In this document: in pieces, positions 10,653-22,521 of the stretch
Numbering within the stretch: position 1 is the stretch's first letter
Layout of the letters: each line of letters starts with the position of its first letter
Assembly (NCBI GenBank): GCA_024752435.1
Contig: CP103034.1
Location: 434,001 to 498,000 of the forward strand
DNA from: Allantophomopsis cytisporea
Taxonomy: Eukaryota; Ascomycota; Leotiomycetes; Phacidiales; Phacidiaceae
DNA: 64,000 nucleotides
Direction: 5' to 3'
Notes under the pieces: model-generated
Database searches by the model: none
What the model saw: the letters and a program-made list of their open reading frames with translations, nothing else
Told to the model about the DNA's origin: nothing
Program-made: the position numbers and the translations under genes

Positions 10653-11746
10653 ATGAGGGTCTCTACATTTGCTTGGCTCTCCTTTGCAGCCGGAGCGACG
10701 GCTAGCAGTGAGTATTTTAGTGAACTGGTGATACTCAAGGAAGAATACTGATATGTGTAAGGTGTTGCCTTCGAGAGACTCGAGAAGAACAACTCAGTCA
10801 GTACACGTTTGCACTTGCCACAGCACATCTAACCGAATCTCCAGGTTCTCCTCATCGTCGACCACCAAATCGGCTTGACCGAGTTAGTTCGGGACCAAAC
10901 TCCCGCTGAGTTCAGGAACAATATCATAGCCCATGCAGCTATTGGCAACGTCTTTAACCTTCCAACCATCATCACCTCTTCCGCAGATACCGGTAACCTT
11001 CATCATGAAAGTGCTGCTCTCAGATCTTACTAACACTTCCCAGGACCAAACGGCGCTATTCCAGAGGAGATTCTAGAATTGCACCCTAATGCAACATTCA
11101 TTCACCGCCAGGGGTGAGTCAAATCGCCCCATTCCAACCCCGTGTCTATGTAGAGCTAACTAACGGGACCAGCGAGGTCGATGCCTGGGATAATACGGAT
11201 TTCCGTGCCGCCGTCAAGGCTACTGGTAAGACACAGGTGATCCTGGCTGGTATTACCACCGACGTCTGTGAGTACAGAACCACCCTGGCTCTATGAGGGT
11301 ATGCTGATGACCACAGGCACTGCGTTCCTTGCGCTCTCGCTCCGTGCTGAGGGATACTCCGTCTGGGCGAACAGCGATGCAAGTGGCACTTTCGACGTCA
11401 AGACCGCCGAAGATGCTAATGACCGAATGCGTGCTGCTGGTGTGCAGGTTGTGTCAAACTTTGCGTGAGTTCTACGGCTTAATTTTGCGTGCATGCGTTG
11501 ACTTTGGGCCAGTATTACTCTTGATTTGATGCGCGATTGGAGAGCTACACCCGGAGCTCTTGAGTTGTTGCCTTACTTTGATAAGTAAGTTTATAATTCC
11601 TCATACATTCATGTGGATGCGTGGGATGCTGGCTAATGTTTCTTGATAGGTACTTGGTTCCTTACTCATTATTGGCGCGCTCCCATGCATATGCTGTTGA
11701 GAACGGAACATTCATTTCAGGGGAGGCTGCTTTGATTGACGCCTGA
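10653..11746 (+). CDS. Secreted YcaC-type isochorismatase-fold hydrolase
   Basis: Eight exons (10653-10707, 10762-10796, 10845-10992, 11044-11113, 11173-11267, 11317-11464, 11513-11584, 11650-11746) encode 239 residues, and all seven introns have consistent phases. The first ~18 residues (MRVSTFAWLSFAAGATAS) look like a secretion signal. The isochorismatase-like fold follows: VLLIVDHQIGL with the likely catalytic Asp36, AWDNTDFRAAVKATGKTQVI, and AGITTDVCTAFLALSLRAEGY with the nucleophile Cys135. The order and the DASGTFD and MRDW motifs match the YcaC group rather than nicotinamidases. Where related hydrolases carry the catalytic Lys, Arg101 seems to stand, so activity is uncertain. Substrate is unknown. 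Confidence 0.85.
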
Positions 11747-13132
11747 ACAAGCAGAGGAGAAGTCTTATGATATTGTTACCCTGTAATGATACAAGAGCAC
11801 ATTTTGGGGAATAGGAGGTGAAAGAAGTGTACACTAGATGTGCTACTCATTCATAGTGGCGGATATACTTTTCTTACATCCACTCATTTACAAAACTTAA
11901 CTTTTGATCAACTGTATTTCCTTCTTCGTTTCTCGTTCATCTTCAATATTTAGTGAGATTAACAGGATGCTTCAACAGCGTTCAAATTCGATACATATGT
12001 TTTATAAGCAGCAAAGGCATGAACGGAACATCTTTTCATTATCGGAAGAACTCTCATCATAACATATGCAAACCTTGAAACTCCTTCACTATCCGTCATA
12101 CTCTCTGAGCACTCTTTCGTCTTGGCTCACCAACACAGCTTCTTACAGTCTCCAGTTGATCCAAGTTTTTTATTTTTCAAGTCGATCGTTTAAATGTTAT
12201 CTATTTCCTTTTGTTTACCCAACCTTTTGTCCCGATATAAGCCTTTTCAAGTCAACCATTGAAATCTTACTTTTTTGGATCAAGTTTCTTTGTTTTTGTT
12301 TTTGTTTTGTTTCTTGACGAACAGAACTCAATCAGATTGTTCATATCTTCTTTTGTCGCGAGAGACTCTAGCTGAGGTCCTACTTGATCTATATTATCAC
12401 CACAACAACGCGTTCTTTCCATCTTTTTAAAAAATGACCGAAAAAGATGCTCAGAGTTGCAATTCTCTCTGTCTTTATCTTCAATTCAATGATGACTTTC
12501 AACTCAAGAAAGTTCTAGTGTGACTTCTAGTGTGATTTTAACCATAGAAATGTTACAGGCTACGTCACTTGCAAATATGACATACAAATCTTACTCAACA
12601 CAAATGTACCGCTTGAAGATATCACAGGTAACAGCTTAGTTTACCTCTCGAGTCATCACAAGCGTTCAATAAGATACCTATTGTTGGAGTTTCATTAACG
12701 TTCAACCGTCAGTTTGTGATGAAGTCCATTGCGTCTAATTGATTCATCTAAGGCCAGAACACCAAGGCTCAGAATAAACCATTCCTCCAATGCAGAGAAG
12801 CCAAACTCATCGCATGTAATACCAGAGCTACATATTATTCTTGCAGCCGATCCAAGAATTCAACACTGCACACACTGAACTGTTTGTAAGTCTCATATCA
12901 AGAGCAGAGGATGCGCCATATATACCTTTATACGTTGTTTATGTCTCTCTAAAATCTGCCAAACCATACAACCTAGAAGCTTGATCGCAACTCAAAGCAA
13001 ATATAGCAAGGTTTGTAACTTGACTAATTGGAAGTGGCTGTACCCCGGTAGTACTCTAAGCGCTGAAATAATCGCGCTTTTCATTCTTCCTTGAAAAGGT
13101 TAGCTATAGCGAGGCGCAGATCCATTCAAGAC
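11747..13132. other. AT-rich gene-poor intergenic stretch
   Basis: About 1.4 kb with several T-rich runs (near 12230-12310) and no supported gene or repeat family. Confidence 0.5.
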
Positions 13133-13798
13133 TTACGAGTTGTACTTTCTAGAAAATTGTGCATGGTTCTGAGATTCTATCTCCATATCATCTTGCTGAG
13201 ATCCTCCCTCAGTATACTCAGTACTCGCTTCACTCTGTTCCTCATCGCTCTGTTCCTCATCGCTCTGTTCCTCATCACTCTGTTCCTCATCCGTCCGGCA
13301 GTACTGATAACAGGTTCCATTCTTCGAAGCACGTAATGCCTCTATTTCTTCTTGCTGTAGTTCAATGTAACGCGCTTGTGCCTTGATGAGTATCTCAGCA
13401 CCTTTGACAACATCGCTCTGCGCCGCAATGATGTGGTCTTGACCGTTGAGTTCCCAGTCATATGCCTTGAAGATTTCTCGCAGACTCTTGCGATTATCGG
13501 ACGAATCGACTAGCGGAGCTTCACGAAACTCGTTGATGATCTGGCTGGCGAGACGTGCTTTCTCCTTCGCGCCATCGAGCTTCTCAATAGCGTAATATAG
13601 TTCATCTCCACCAGCACTCAAGCATGTGTGAGTGCTCATATCGTCGCTGTATATGTCCTCTCGAGTACTATGGTCTGAACCGTCGAAATCTGCATCGTCG
13701 ATCTCTGTAATATTCACATCTGTATCTTTGGACTTAGTGTTGATGCGATGAGCGAGCTTCTCAGCTTGGTCAGTCACGATATTTCTGACAGTTGACAT
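13133..13798 (-). CDS. Orphan acidic coiled-coil protein with DEEQS repeats
   Basis: A single open frame of 221 residues. I do not recognise the family. Residues ~70-170 are helical, Ala/Glu/Lys/Gln-rich and probably coiled coil (ELYYAIEKLDGAKEKARLA; AEILIKAQARYIELQQEEIE). The C-terminal part carries four perfect DEEQS units encoded by a 15-base minisatellite, then a polar tail. Its N-terminus is Asp/Thr-rich. No signal peptide or membrane helix is seen. It lies alone in a gene-poor, AT-rich segment, which suggests a lineage-specific gene. The long open frame and coherent amphipathic pattern support coding; function is unknown. Confidence 0.6.
   Translation of the reverse strand: MSTVRNIVTDQAEKLAHRINTKSKDTDVNITEIDDADFDGSDHSTREDIYSDDMSTHTCLSAGGDELYYAIEKLDGAKEKARLASQIINEFREAPLVDSSDNRKSLREIFKAYDWELNGQDHIIAAQSDVVKGAEILIKAQARYIELQQEEIEALRASKNGTCYQYCRTDEEQSDEEQSDEEQSDEEQSEASTEYTEGGSQQDDMEIESQNHAQFSRKYNS
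13231..13290. repeat. 15-base minisatellite, four units, inside a coding region
   Basis: Four head-to-tail copies of CRCTCTGTTCCTCAT. The first and fourth copies start CA, the second and third CG. Each unit adds DEEQS to the orphan protein without changing frame. Confidence 0.9.
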
Positions 13799-15363
13799 CT
13801 TGTCGAACTTTGATAATGGAAAGTAAGACTTAAAAGGGAAAGCCAGTAATCTTTGCAGTGATCAATGATATAGAAGCAATAGCCTTGGTAGAGCTACGAT
13901 GAAGGTCGATGTTGTGTTATGGAGGTAGACGCGGTTTTCTGATAGCTATTCGCAAGAGGTCGCGTCGCGAGGTTGGTAAGTTCACTTCGCAACAACACGC
14001 CCAAATGTGACTTAACAAGTAACGAAGCGCTATGGGGTACTAAATGGTTTATTTAATTTGAGATTAATTTGATCTAATATTTCTAGCATTCGTGACATAT
14101 AATGCATAGGATCCAGACATCTCAAGATCTTGAATAATCAACAAGAAAGTTGTAACTGAGCATATATAGATCTCTCTATAACTCTACACATACAAATTTA
14201 AGACTATGATGCTATCTAATTCGACCCAATCTCTATAAGTTTGGCAATGCATCGACATGCTACTTTCGACAATTTTCTCCTATATGTCGAGCATTATATG
14301 AAGCACAATGCAAATCTTAGATATATGTAGCGAAAACTTTTGTATACAACCAGAGCAGGATACATGTACTTCCCAGAAATTCAATAGATATATCAAACAA
14401 GCAAAGAGCAATCAAAAAGACGTGAAGTCTTACCGTACCTTGTTTTATACTTAATTGTATAAGTAAACCTAGTCTCACCTATTATGTTACTCATATACAA
14501 CTACCACCTCTCACATTGACTTCAATCTTATGAGACCAAATAAGCAGTCTACAGCATTCAGTAAGGCCGTATGGTGTAATGGTAGCAGTCTCGTTGAGCT
14601 ATCATTAACCTGCAACTGAAGCTGGACAAGGTAAACACACTGAGTTCGAATCACAGCGGCAATACGAAAAGCAAAATCTTCGGATTTTCTGCAATACCAC
14701 ACCAGCGAATCGGAGCTGCTGTGGATTGATCTTTTGCAGTTTTTGATTTTGCTTATGGTATATACTTTTGTTGCTTGTTTGCGGTTTTGAAGACCTTGTA
14801 ATGTTTCTTTGTGGGTTTGAACTGCGCGTTTCCAACTGTGCAAGTGTAGAGGATTAAGTTCTAAATAACTAAATTTAATCACAAGGAACAAGCCAACATG
14901 CAAGCAATCGCCAATCATAGATCATGATGCATGAAGATTTGAGTTGGAAAGAGGGCCGTTATTGGACACACGATATCTCGTCCAACATCACACCTCATCA
15001 TTGTCACACTTCCATTGCCTAAAAACCCTCACTCTTGCTCCCATAAGATGCATACACATGGTTAATACGAGCCCATAGCATCGTTAGGGCTTCTATGGGC
15101 TCATATCTTCGACCTGAGAAAAGGTCAACATGTCAAATGTCAAGACTTGGACCTTTGAAAGAAGTTTCCACATTGTGGAAGGGTTTCACAGATACTATCT
15201 ACCGAGATGTTTGCACACAAAGCTCCAAACATCACAGTACTGACACCATCATATCTCCTTGTAGATTGTATAGTAGTTTGAATTGAAATCACACAACATC
15301 ACAAAATCAGGGCTCCAAGCATATTCAGACTTTCTCATTACTAGCCAATTTCCATTACAATCC
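13799..15363. other. AT-rich intergenic stretch with a tRNA-like element
   Basis: About 1.5 kb, AT-rich in its first half. The only recognisable element is the tRNA-like sequence described at 14565-14661. No protein gene is supported. Confidence 0.5.
14565..14661 (+). pseudogene. Degenerate tRNA-like sequence (Pol III A and B boxes)
   Basis: The sequence TATGGTGTAATGGTAGCAG is close to a tRNA D-arm/A box, and GAGTTCGAATC about 60 bases later is close to a T-arm/B box. The T-stem can form four of five pairs. The two ends share only a short GCCG/CGGC acceptor pairing, the D-stem is mismatched, and no anticodon stem can be drawn even if an intron is allowed. It is therefore more likely a tRNA relic, or the head of a tRNA-derived SINE, than a working tRNA. 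Confidence 0.35.
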
Positions 15364-16570
15364 TCACCAGTAAGTAGCATAACTCGAATTCCCGCCAACG
15401 ACATTCAAAAATTCCTTTGCAATGATCTCATCCGTACGCTCAGAAGGATGCAACTCATCGTACCATAAAAAGCTATTAATGCTATTCGCATTATCGTAGC
15501 AAGTATTATTGAGATAACAATAATGGTAGTAGCCTGTGACGTTCGCCGGGGCATCGAGATACTGCGTGGGATTGTTATAGATGTCGGTTATGAGCGCATG
15601 GACGTCGAAGATGGCGATTGAGGCGCCGGGGTAGCGTTTTGCAACCAGCAGCTCGAATGGCACTTGGTATTTCCAAACATTGTTGACGATTGTCGTGTAC
15701 TCGAGCATCTTGTAAGAGACCTCGGTGATGTTTGCGGGCTGGAGAGTTAGCCCGGTGTTTGGAAGATGGTGAAGCAGACTCACTTTGTTTGGCCAATAGT
15801 GGTTAGCATACACACCTCCTGCATCTGGGAGGCCGTATAATGGAGACAGTTGGAGAGGAGCCTGGTTCATGAGGATGAAGTATCGTCCGCCGGCTTGGTA
15901 GATGCTATCAAAAACTTGGAAGACGCAAGATGTGAAATCAGACAGAGTCTTTCCGGGGACTTGACTATCCGTAATGAAGGCATTGTCTCCGAGGTCATTG
16001 GTCCCAATCCAGATAGAGTAGACGGTATTATCGGATGTACGATCAGTGAATAAGGTATTTGTATTTGTCGTAGTGTTGATGAAGTTGATGTCTGCAAGGA
16101 AAGCTGGAACTTCATAGTCAAGTACACCTGGAAAATCAATACCAAACTCGAGGGTGCGGGGCGTGATCTCGTTCGAGCACACTGCTCCTGAAACAGCATA
16201 ATCGTAGAGTTTGGCGCCGCTGTAGTTGGCTACAAGTCTGTCCCAGATGTAGCCACCGCTGGAAGTGAAGTTGCTAGGGGGTAGAAGTGTTCCTGGTGGA
16301 GGAGCGGTACCATTATGAGCGATGATATATGAAAGACGGTCCTCATCCGTGTAACTTGAAGACGTTAGCACACCGAACATCCAAAGCTTTGAGAATTGTT
16401 GAACTATGAATGTTCCAAAGTTCTACATACCTGTCCCCAAAAGTCACAAGGTTGGTAAAACTATTCAAAACGTGTGAAGTTGCTGGTTCTCCTGGGTATC
16501 CACGCTTCTTGGCAGTGAAACAAGAAACACTGGTCACAGCAGTTATTAAGAGGAAAATTGATTGAAACAT
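15364..16570 (-). CDS. Secreted GDSL/SGNH-family esterase (CE16-like)
   Basis: Two exons (16570-16431 and 16354-15364) encode 376 residues; the 76-base intron falls inside the GDS motif. The start is the Met giving MFQSIFLLITAVTSVSC, a good secretion signal; a longer in-frame start 21 codons upstream exists. After splicing, block I reads LVTFGDSYTDEDR with nucleophile Ser47. SIWIGTNDLGDN is block III, and YDELHPSERTDEI supplies the catalytic Asp and His near the C-terminus. Several N-x-S/T sites fit a secreted glycoprotein. Fungal enzymes of this kind (family CE16 acetylesterases) deacetylate plant polysaccharide oligomers. The fold is certain; the substrate is inferred. Confidence 0.88.
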
Positions 16571-18182
16571 GATAACTGATTTCAAGTTTATCAATGGAAA
16601 ATGGAAGCCCATAAAGATTGGGATACGAACCAAATATCAGTCTTCATCGGCAAGTTTTACCCCGCACAGATGCAGAGACCAGCTAGAACCAAGATCGATA
16701 AAGAGACCATGTACTTCTAGAAAATCCATCTGCTTCAACACCCACAGAGATTTGTGACGTGATGTAGTAAAGTTGCTAAGCTCATATACCTGACAGTCCC
16801 CGTTAGAGGCGAGCATATCCCGCCATCGAAAAGAGAACGGCGGTGACTGATAGATGTGGGGTAGATGGTGCTCGGTACAAAGGATTGTTCTCGTGATATG
16901 ATACTACAGTATTTGCCCATGCAACGGCCATGTATAAATAGGGTACATAGGTAGCATCTCATGAACTGTCGGCTACACAAGCGCATTTGAGGAGAATAAT
17001 AACCAATCACGTACTGGACAAGATCCGCTGTCTATTTAGATTGGAGGAATATTGATTCGGGGACACGCGAAGGACCTTGAAATATGCAAGAAATACATAT
17101 ATATGTTTATATAGATTTATTGGAGTACCTATATCACACCTCGACTTTGTCATATCGAGGATCAAAAGAATAAAATTCAGGTTCCCATTGGTGGACGAGA
17201 AGCATTTATATTCTAGACGGTGAGTCCAGATCAGAAATCTAGAAGTAAAGTAAATGCGGGGTTGACTTAGCTGATAATGTACGAGGTATGTACATACATA
17301 TGGACGAACGTGACCATTCACGGCTTGCTTCGTCATTTGCCTGAATAGCTTGCAGGAGCGAAGCACGCGAAAACGTGTGAGCGGTTGGACGGCAGGAAGC
17401 TAGGACTTTAGCCTGATATCTTATTATGAACATACATACATACCTACCTACATATGCAGTACTTGAAGAGTACAACGCTAAGATCATACACAGTACATGT
17501 TCAGGTCTTTATCAGAGATCCTTATTTCTACTATGCATATCGTTCCAGATGCCAGTCAACAAAACCCCCTCCGATCCAATAGAGAAATAATTAACGGAAT
17601 ATACACCGAACAGAATATACGTGTTCAGCTCAACAGAAATTGCACGATCACTATGCTTGAAATTTGGGTGCATTGTCGCTCAATTTTTATTCCACGTGCC
17701 TTTGACGTATTGTATAATGGTATCAAGGACATATAGACAGGATACAAATGGCCGAAATCCATGTACTGTACACGAAAGTGGGGATTTGAATGTTTAACGA
17801 TGAGTGAACGTCGATTCGACGCAGAATGAACTGAGATGGGTTAACAGGCATAGTGTCGTTCTGGTATGCTACTCGTACTTCAATCGAGTTGCCTTAAGCC
17901 GAGAAACATTGATAAATCCGATATGAGTGAAACCAGCGTGATTTATTATATTCATTTGTTAATCAGCTACTTAGCATAATGTGTTGTGCATATACCTGAT
18001 ATGCAACGTTGTCCAAAGCAAAAGCCACAGAAAAGAGCCAGCCATGCGTCCCGAGGGAGTTGTGGATAAGAGCGAAAAATAAAATGAGTACAGAAGCACA
18101 AGTGGGTAATGTTCATACAACATAGGCCTCGACCAGGATGCCAATGCTGAGAAAATATGAGAGTAAAACGTCAGAGAGCATC
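16571..18182. other. Gene-poor intergenic stretch
   Basis: About 1.6 kb without a supported gene. It includes CATA/CCTA tandem units at 17431-17455 of the kind seen in other gaps of this window. Confidence 0.5.
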
Positions 18183-19210
18183 TCAAAGAAACCCAAAAAT
18201 ATGTGGGGCTCCATTCTCCGACGATTTCCTAGCACGTAACCACATAAGTTCGATTGTAGGGGCTTCAAAATCCTTCCTGCATACTTCATCGGCGAATGCG
18301 CGGAGGTCTGCATACATTTCGCAGACGATGTAATCTTCTTCCGCCTGAAGCCTCTCAATCGCAAGCTCATCGCGAGGACTGCTTTCTTCGAGTTTCAAAA
18401 AAGCATTGACATATTCCATAAACCTCAAATCCTCATGCTCTCCGTGTCCTATTTCATTTTCAATGATGACTAACTCCTCGAGACCATCTAGGTATGGGGC
18501 CACTATCTCCAGATCTAGACCGTCCCATGTCTCTACAGTCATTGACATGCGCATTGGGTAACACATCATGAGATCTATAATCCATTGATACAGATCAAGA
18601 TCATATCTTCTGCTTCGGCGGAACTCTTGTCGTGTGTGTTCCTGATAGTTTCCGGCGGTTGAAGTAAAGTGGATGCAATCAATATCTAGATCGGCGTAGA
18701 TGTTCAAAGGCTGACTCTTGGTGTGAGACTTAAACGTAAGAAGTTGGTAGCGTCTGAGTGCTCGTTCACGCGCCTCATGGTTTACATGAAGAAGAGAAGG
18801 GGTAGTGACACATGGTGGATCAAAGCTACCTGCTTGAGGTGCTGAACTCTTCTGGGTACCTAGTTTACATCAGCTCATTGTACCGTTGCAGACAAATGGA
18901 CTTGCTGTTAGCTGAAAACTCATATCGAATACTTACGAGCACGTAGTCCGTATCTTGTCTGAGCTCGTCTTCGATTAAAGCAAACTCGAGCAATGCGAGG
19001 ACCAGGCATCGCCAAATCCCAGACCATGAGACGCAATTCTGGAGGAAGGTTGGGGAAGAAATGGAATTCCACTGGCTGAGTCAAGCTTTCTATTTTCTGT
19101 ACCCCGTGAGTGCTTGTAAGGGAATGGCGGATGTCTAGATAACCTACGATGGCTCCCGGGCTATCTATCGGCTTAAGTGACATTTCCGAAGATTCCATTT
19201 CTGATGCCAT
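18183..19210 (-). CDS. 2EXR-domain protein A
   Basis: Two exons (19210-18937 and 18859-18183) with a 77-base intron encode 316 residues. The start is the Met of MASEMESSEMSLK. The core near residues 45-80 (FHFFPNLPPELRLMVWDLAMPGPRIARV) is the 2EXR motif, an F-box-like fungal domain of unknown role. After the intron come VTTPSLLHVNHEARERALRRYQ and IDCIHF, also standard for the family. The C-terminal half is acidic and helical. No signal peptide or membrane segment is seen. It is the intact partner of the damaged paralogue at 20.5-21.7 kb on the same strand. 2EXR families expand strongly in Leotiomycetes and other filamentous fungi, and function is unknown. Confidence 0.85.
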
Positions 19211-20552
19211 TGCGCTTCGGATTTTATCAGCGGAAAAGAAGATATGAAATATGTAATCGTTCCTATGAACACTCGAAAGACTTGACGTATCGAACAGACA
19301 TGGGCATCGACAAAGTACCACGCAGTAGGTGTAAGTAACGGATTAGGTTGAGCGGTCACTGGTTGGAGTAAACATGCACAGAAGAACGTGGATCATATCA
19401 TAACTTTCAATGAAACTGCGCGAGGGTGGGGATATATCCGACTGCTGCGAGCCCAAATATAACAACCAAGAAGCTTAAGATGAGAAGTGGGGCTGGAGAA
19501 TGAGTACGCGATTGACGTCAAACATTGAGGTTGGGGTTGGATGGATGAATCGAAGATGTCGCGTTAGAGAGTGGCTTAAGGTAGCACGCATATCCGCCTG
19601 TTCACGTGCAAAGGCAGGTACAATAATAGAGTTCTCATTGCTGCCAACGTCACATAAACCCACTTCAGAGTCGCAGGCTTATCTGTCGCCTGAATCCTGA
19701 CAACTAAATTCTTCAACACAAATGTCCGATAGCCCAGGATATCAGTGTGGTCCTACCGGTGAAATGTATCACTTATCAAACGCTTATATGAACATGTGCA
19801 AAGTACCGCGTTTTCCGAGGTGAGATTATTATAGTTTCAATTTGATAGAGTCTTTGCACTGCATATTTAGATCTATATTCCCAACTCAATAAACTTCTAT
19901 TCTCAAATCTCCGCAGTTCTTGCCGACAGCGATCATGGACTCTGTTCGATAGCCAGTATCAAACAGCCCCTGAGAGAGCCTGGCAAGTTGAGAAGAATCT
20001 TCTTTTCAGCCTACCTTAACAACATTGTGATATTGTGAGCGAGAAAATATCTTAATTTGCGAATAATTCTCCTCTACATTATTTGAGGGGCTCATGAACA
20101 TAAAGAAGTGTGATACATCTGGAAACCAATGTTCCTAATGCCAATTTTCATCGAGTTGTATCAAGTCAGTTACTCTGGATATTTGCGATGCTCTGTCTGA
20201 TTATCTTTCCATCGATGATGCAAAACCGAGAAGAATATATACCTCTGAACAGACTTTATATTCTCAATTGTTGCTTTGCTCTAAATCACTGTATGGTACC
20301 CAGCGACTGGTTTCGGAGCTCATTATGTTAGTTCATCGTTTAAGATCCGAATGCGTATAGATGACGTGAATACAGATGAGATACCACGTAGAAGTTCAGT
20401 CATCAATCCCTTATTTGATATATCTCTAGTATCCAAGCAAGTGAAACAGCAGCCCTAGTCTATAGCAACACCAACGTTTAACGACTCCATTCCATATCAG
20501 CTTCAACACGTGGTAGAACCGGCGTAACAAACTTATCAAACAAGTAGCTCTT
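19211..20552. other. Spacer between tandem 2EXR paralogues
   Basis: About 1.3 kb, moderately AT-rich, with no supported gene. It contains the promoter of copy A and the 3' region of copy B. Confidence 0.5.
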
Positions 20553-21680
20553 TCATTGTCTGTCTCGAGGATAATAAGGATGAGTGCCATCCAAGCGCAT
20601 AATGCGGACCTGTGGCACTTCGAATACCTCCACACCTAATTTTTGAACAGTTCGACTGATGTCTGCATGGATTTTGTCAATTGAAATCTGTGGATCCCAG
20701 TATCGCGGAAATAGATAATGTTGCACGGTCGGTATATATGGTACATGGTAGAGTACCGTCATCGTCGGGGTAGCCGTCTGGGTATTCTAGATCTAGGTCC
20801 TCTGGTATACTGTTAGAAACAATCGTCAACTCAACACCGGACAGTTCCGGGACAATTGTTTTCAATTCCAATTCCTCCCAGAACTCTGATGTTATAGAAA
20901 AGCGTTTTGGATGTAGTTCCAGAATTTCTTTTGTCCAAGATTCCAGCTCACGTATCCGAGAGGCATACTTCCTGTAATATCCATCCCCATATCTCTCTAC
21001 CCAGGACAATAGTCCCCTTGATGACACATGAATATAGTCGAGTTTGAGATCCACATAGAAGTTGAGTGGACGACCTTTAGAGCCAGATTTGCTGGTAAAT
21101 AGCTGATAATGCTGGAGTGCTTGCTGGCGCGCCTCGTAGTTTACATGGAACAGTGATGGAGTAGTTACACAGGACGCAGTAAAAACCCCGAATTGATAGG
21201 TTGATTGTGTTTTTGGAAGCTGATTGATGTTAAGCAGTGGTATAGAAGCTGGTATCGCCATTCACTTACCATAACGTGTCGTATATCTGGTTTGAGGTGG
21301 AACTTTCTCTCCCCGCTCTACGTCGAAGGAGACACGAGCAATATGTGGACCAGGTAGTGCAAGCCCCCAAATCATGGAACGCAACTTTGGCGGAAGCTTG
21401 AGAAAAAGATGGAATTGAGCCAGACTTGTCAAAGAGTCTGTTGCCTTTATCATATATATAAGTATTCTCGGGGTTTGGTATATATCTGATAGGAGGCAAA
21501 ATTAAGACGGTGATAGCTTACGATGTCACTACAACTGGATATTGTCTGAGGTACGTCCTCCAGTGAGTCTATCTCTTTCAATTTTTTCCCTCCAACTTGA
21601 CTGCCCGTGATGTCATTGTGATTATTTGCCTGGGCAGCTGCCATGAACTTTTCAAGATTGGCATCTTGAGTCCAATTCAA
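20553..21680 (-). pseudogene. 2EXR-domain protein B, reading frame broken twice
   Basis: Exon 1 (21680-21522) joins exon 2 (21444-21270) cleanly and gives FHLFLKLPPKLRSMIWGLALPGPHIARV, the 2EXR core. The next intron looks perfect (GTAAGT donor, CTTAAC branch, CAG acceptor, about 21269-21221), but its phase is off by one from the conserved continuation VTTPSLFHVNYEARQQALQHYQ. A second break occurs near 20750. The current frame stops at 20677, while the region matching the tail of copy A (KIHADISR..VPQVRIMRL, compare EMYADLRA..TIELMWLRA) lies in another frame down to 20553. A 94-base intron (20756-20663) could repair the second break but would remove conserved residues. I infer a decaying paralogue, unless assembly errors explain both. 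Confidence 0.7.
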
Positions 21681-22521
21681 GATATTTAAATAAGACGTGA
21701 ATATCGAGGGGAAAGTCTGCAGGAAGACCGGTTAGGGTGCAGTTATCAAAGTGGAGGCCTAGACTTAGAAGCACAAGGATTGTGTTCCACTTACTCAGCT
21801 TGCGTAAAATGAGGGGAACAAATGGCTAACTGAGAATTGTGAGGTTCAGGTTGAGATGGCGAGTATAAAAGGTGAAGTTGGACAGAGTGTGAAGATGGAG
21901 GGAGGTAATTGAAGATACTATCTAGGCAGACATTGAAAATGGATCAGAACACGCTCAAGGACGCGTCCACGTCCCTGCTTTCCTTAGAGATAGGTATGTA
22001 GATAAAGTACAAGGAAGGAGTTACCTACCTAACCTACGTACCTAGGCAGGTAGGCTCTTCATGTCTCAACCTGACACGAACTCGACCAAGGTGAGCAGGT
22101 TCGTCATGCGTAAACTAATGTAATCCAGGCATCACGAACTCACATTTGAAAGCCTTGTCTGGTTGGCTACGATTGTCGTTTGTTAAGACAGTCAATCCTG
22201 AGTATATTTCTTGAGAGCCGTACGATGACCAGTGATCATTTGTTTAATAAGCGCCGTATAATTGATTTGGGCCGTACAACTATTGAAATCCATCTAGTCA
22301 CTAAGAGCTGTACAAGAAAGTTACTCAGCTCACATCTCCGCGAAGGAGTTCATGCCATTGAAGACTGCTTCAGGCCAGCCTAGGCAAGTGTACTCGACAT
22401 ATAGACATCAAGAGATGCGAAACGCAAGCATCATGACCATATACCAGAAAGTAATTCATCAAGACATCATATCAACCTACACTTCCTGGTTAAGCTCACG
22501 CTTCGCTCTCCGTTTAATCCT
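21681..22521. other. Intergenic stretch with TACCTA/TAGGTA-type repeats
   Basis: About 0.8 kb upstream of 2EXR copy B. At 22021-22055 it holds a cluster of TACCTA and CCTAGG palindromic units. No gene is supported. Confidence 0.5.

Noticed and set aside
20663..20756. 94-base intron that would restore the 3' frame of 2EXR copy B
   Set aside because: The splice sites are acceptable, but it would remove residues (KIHA) that align with copy A; a frameshift explains the data better.
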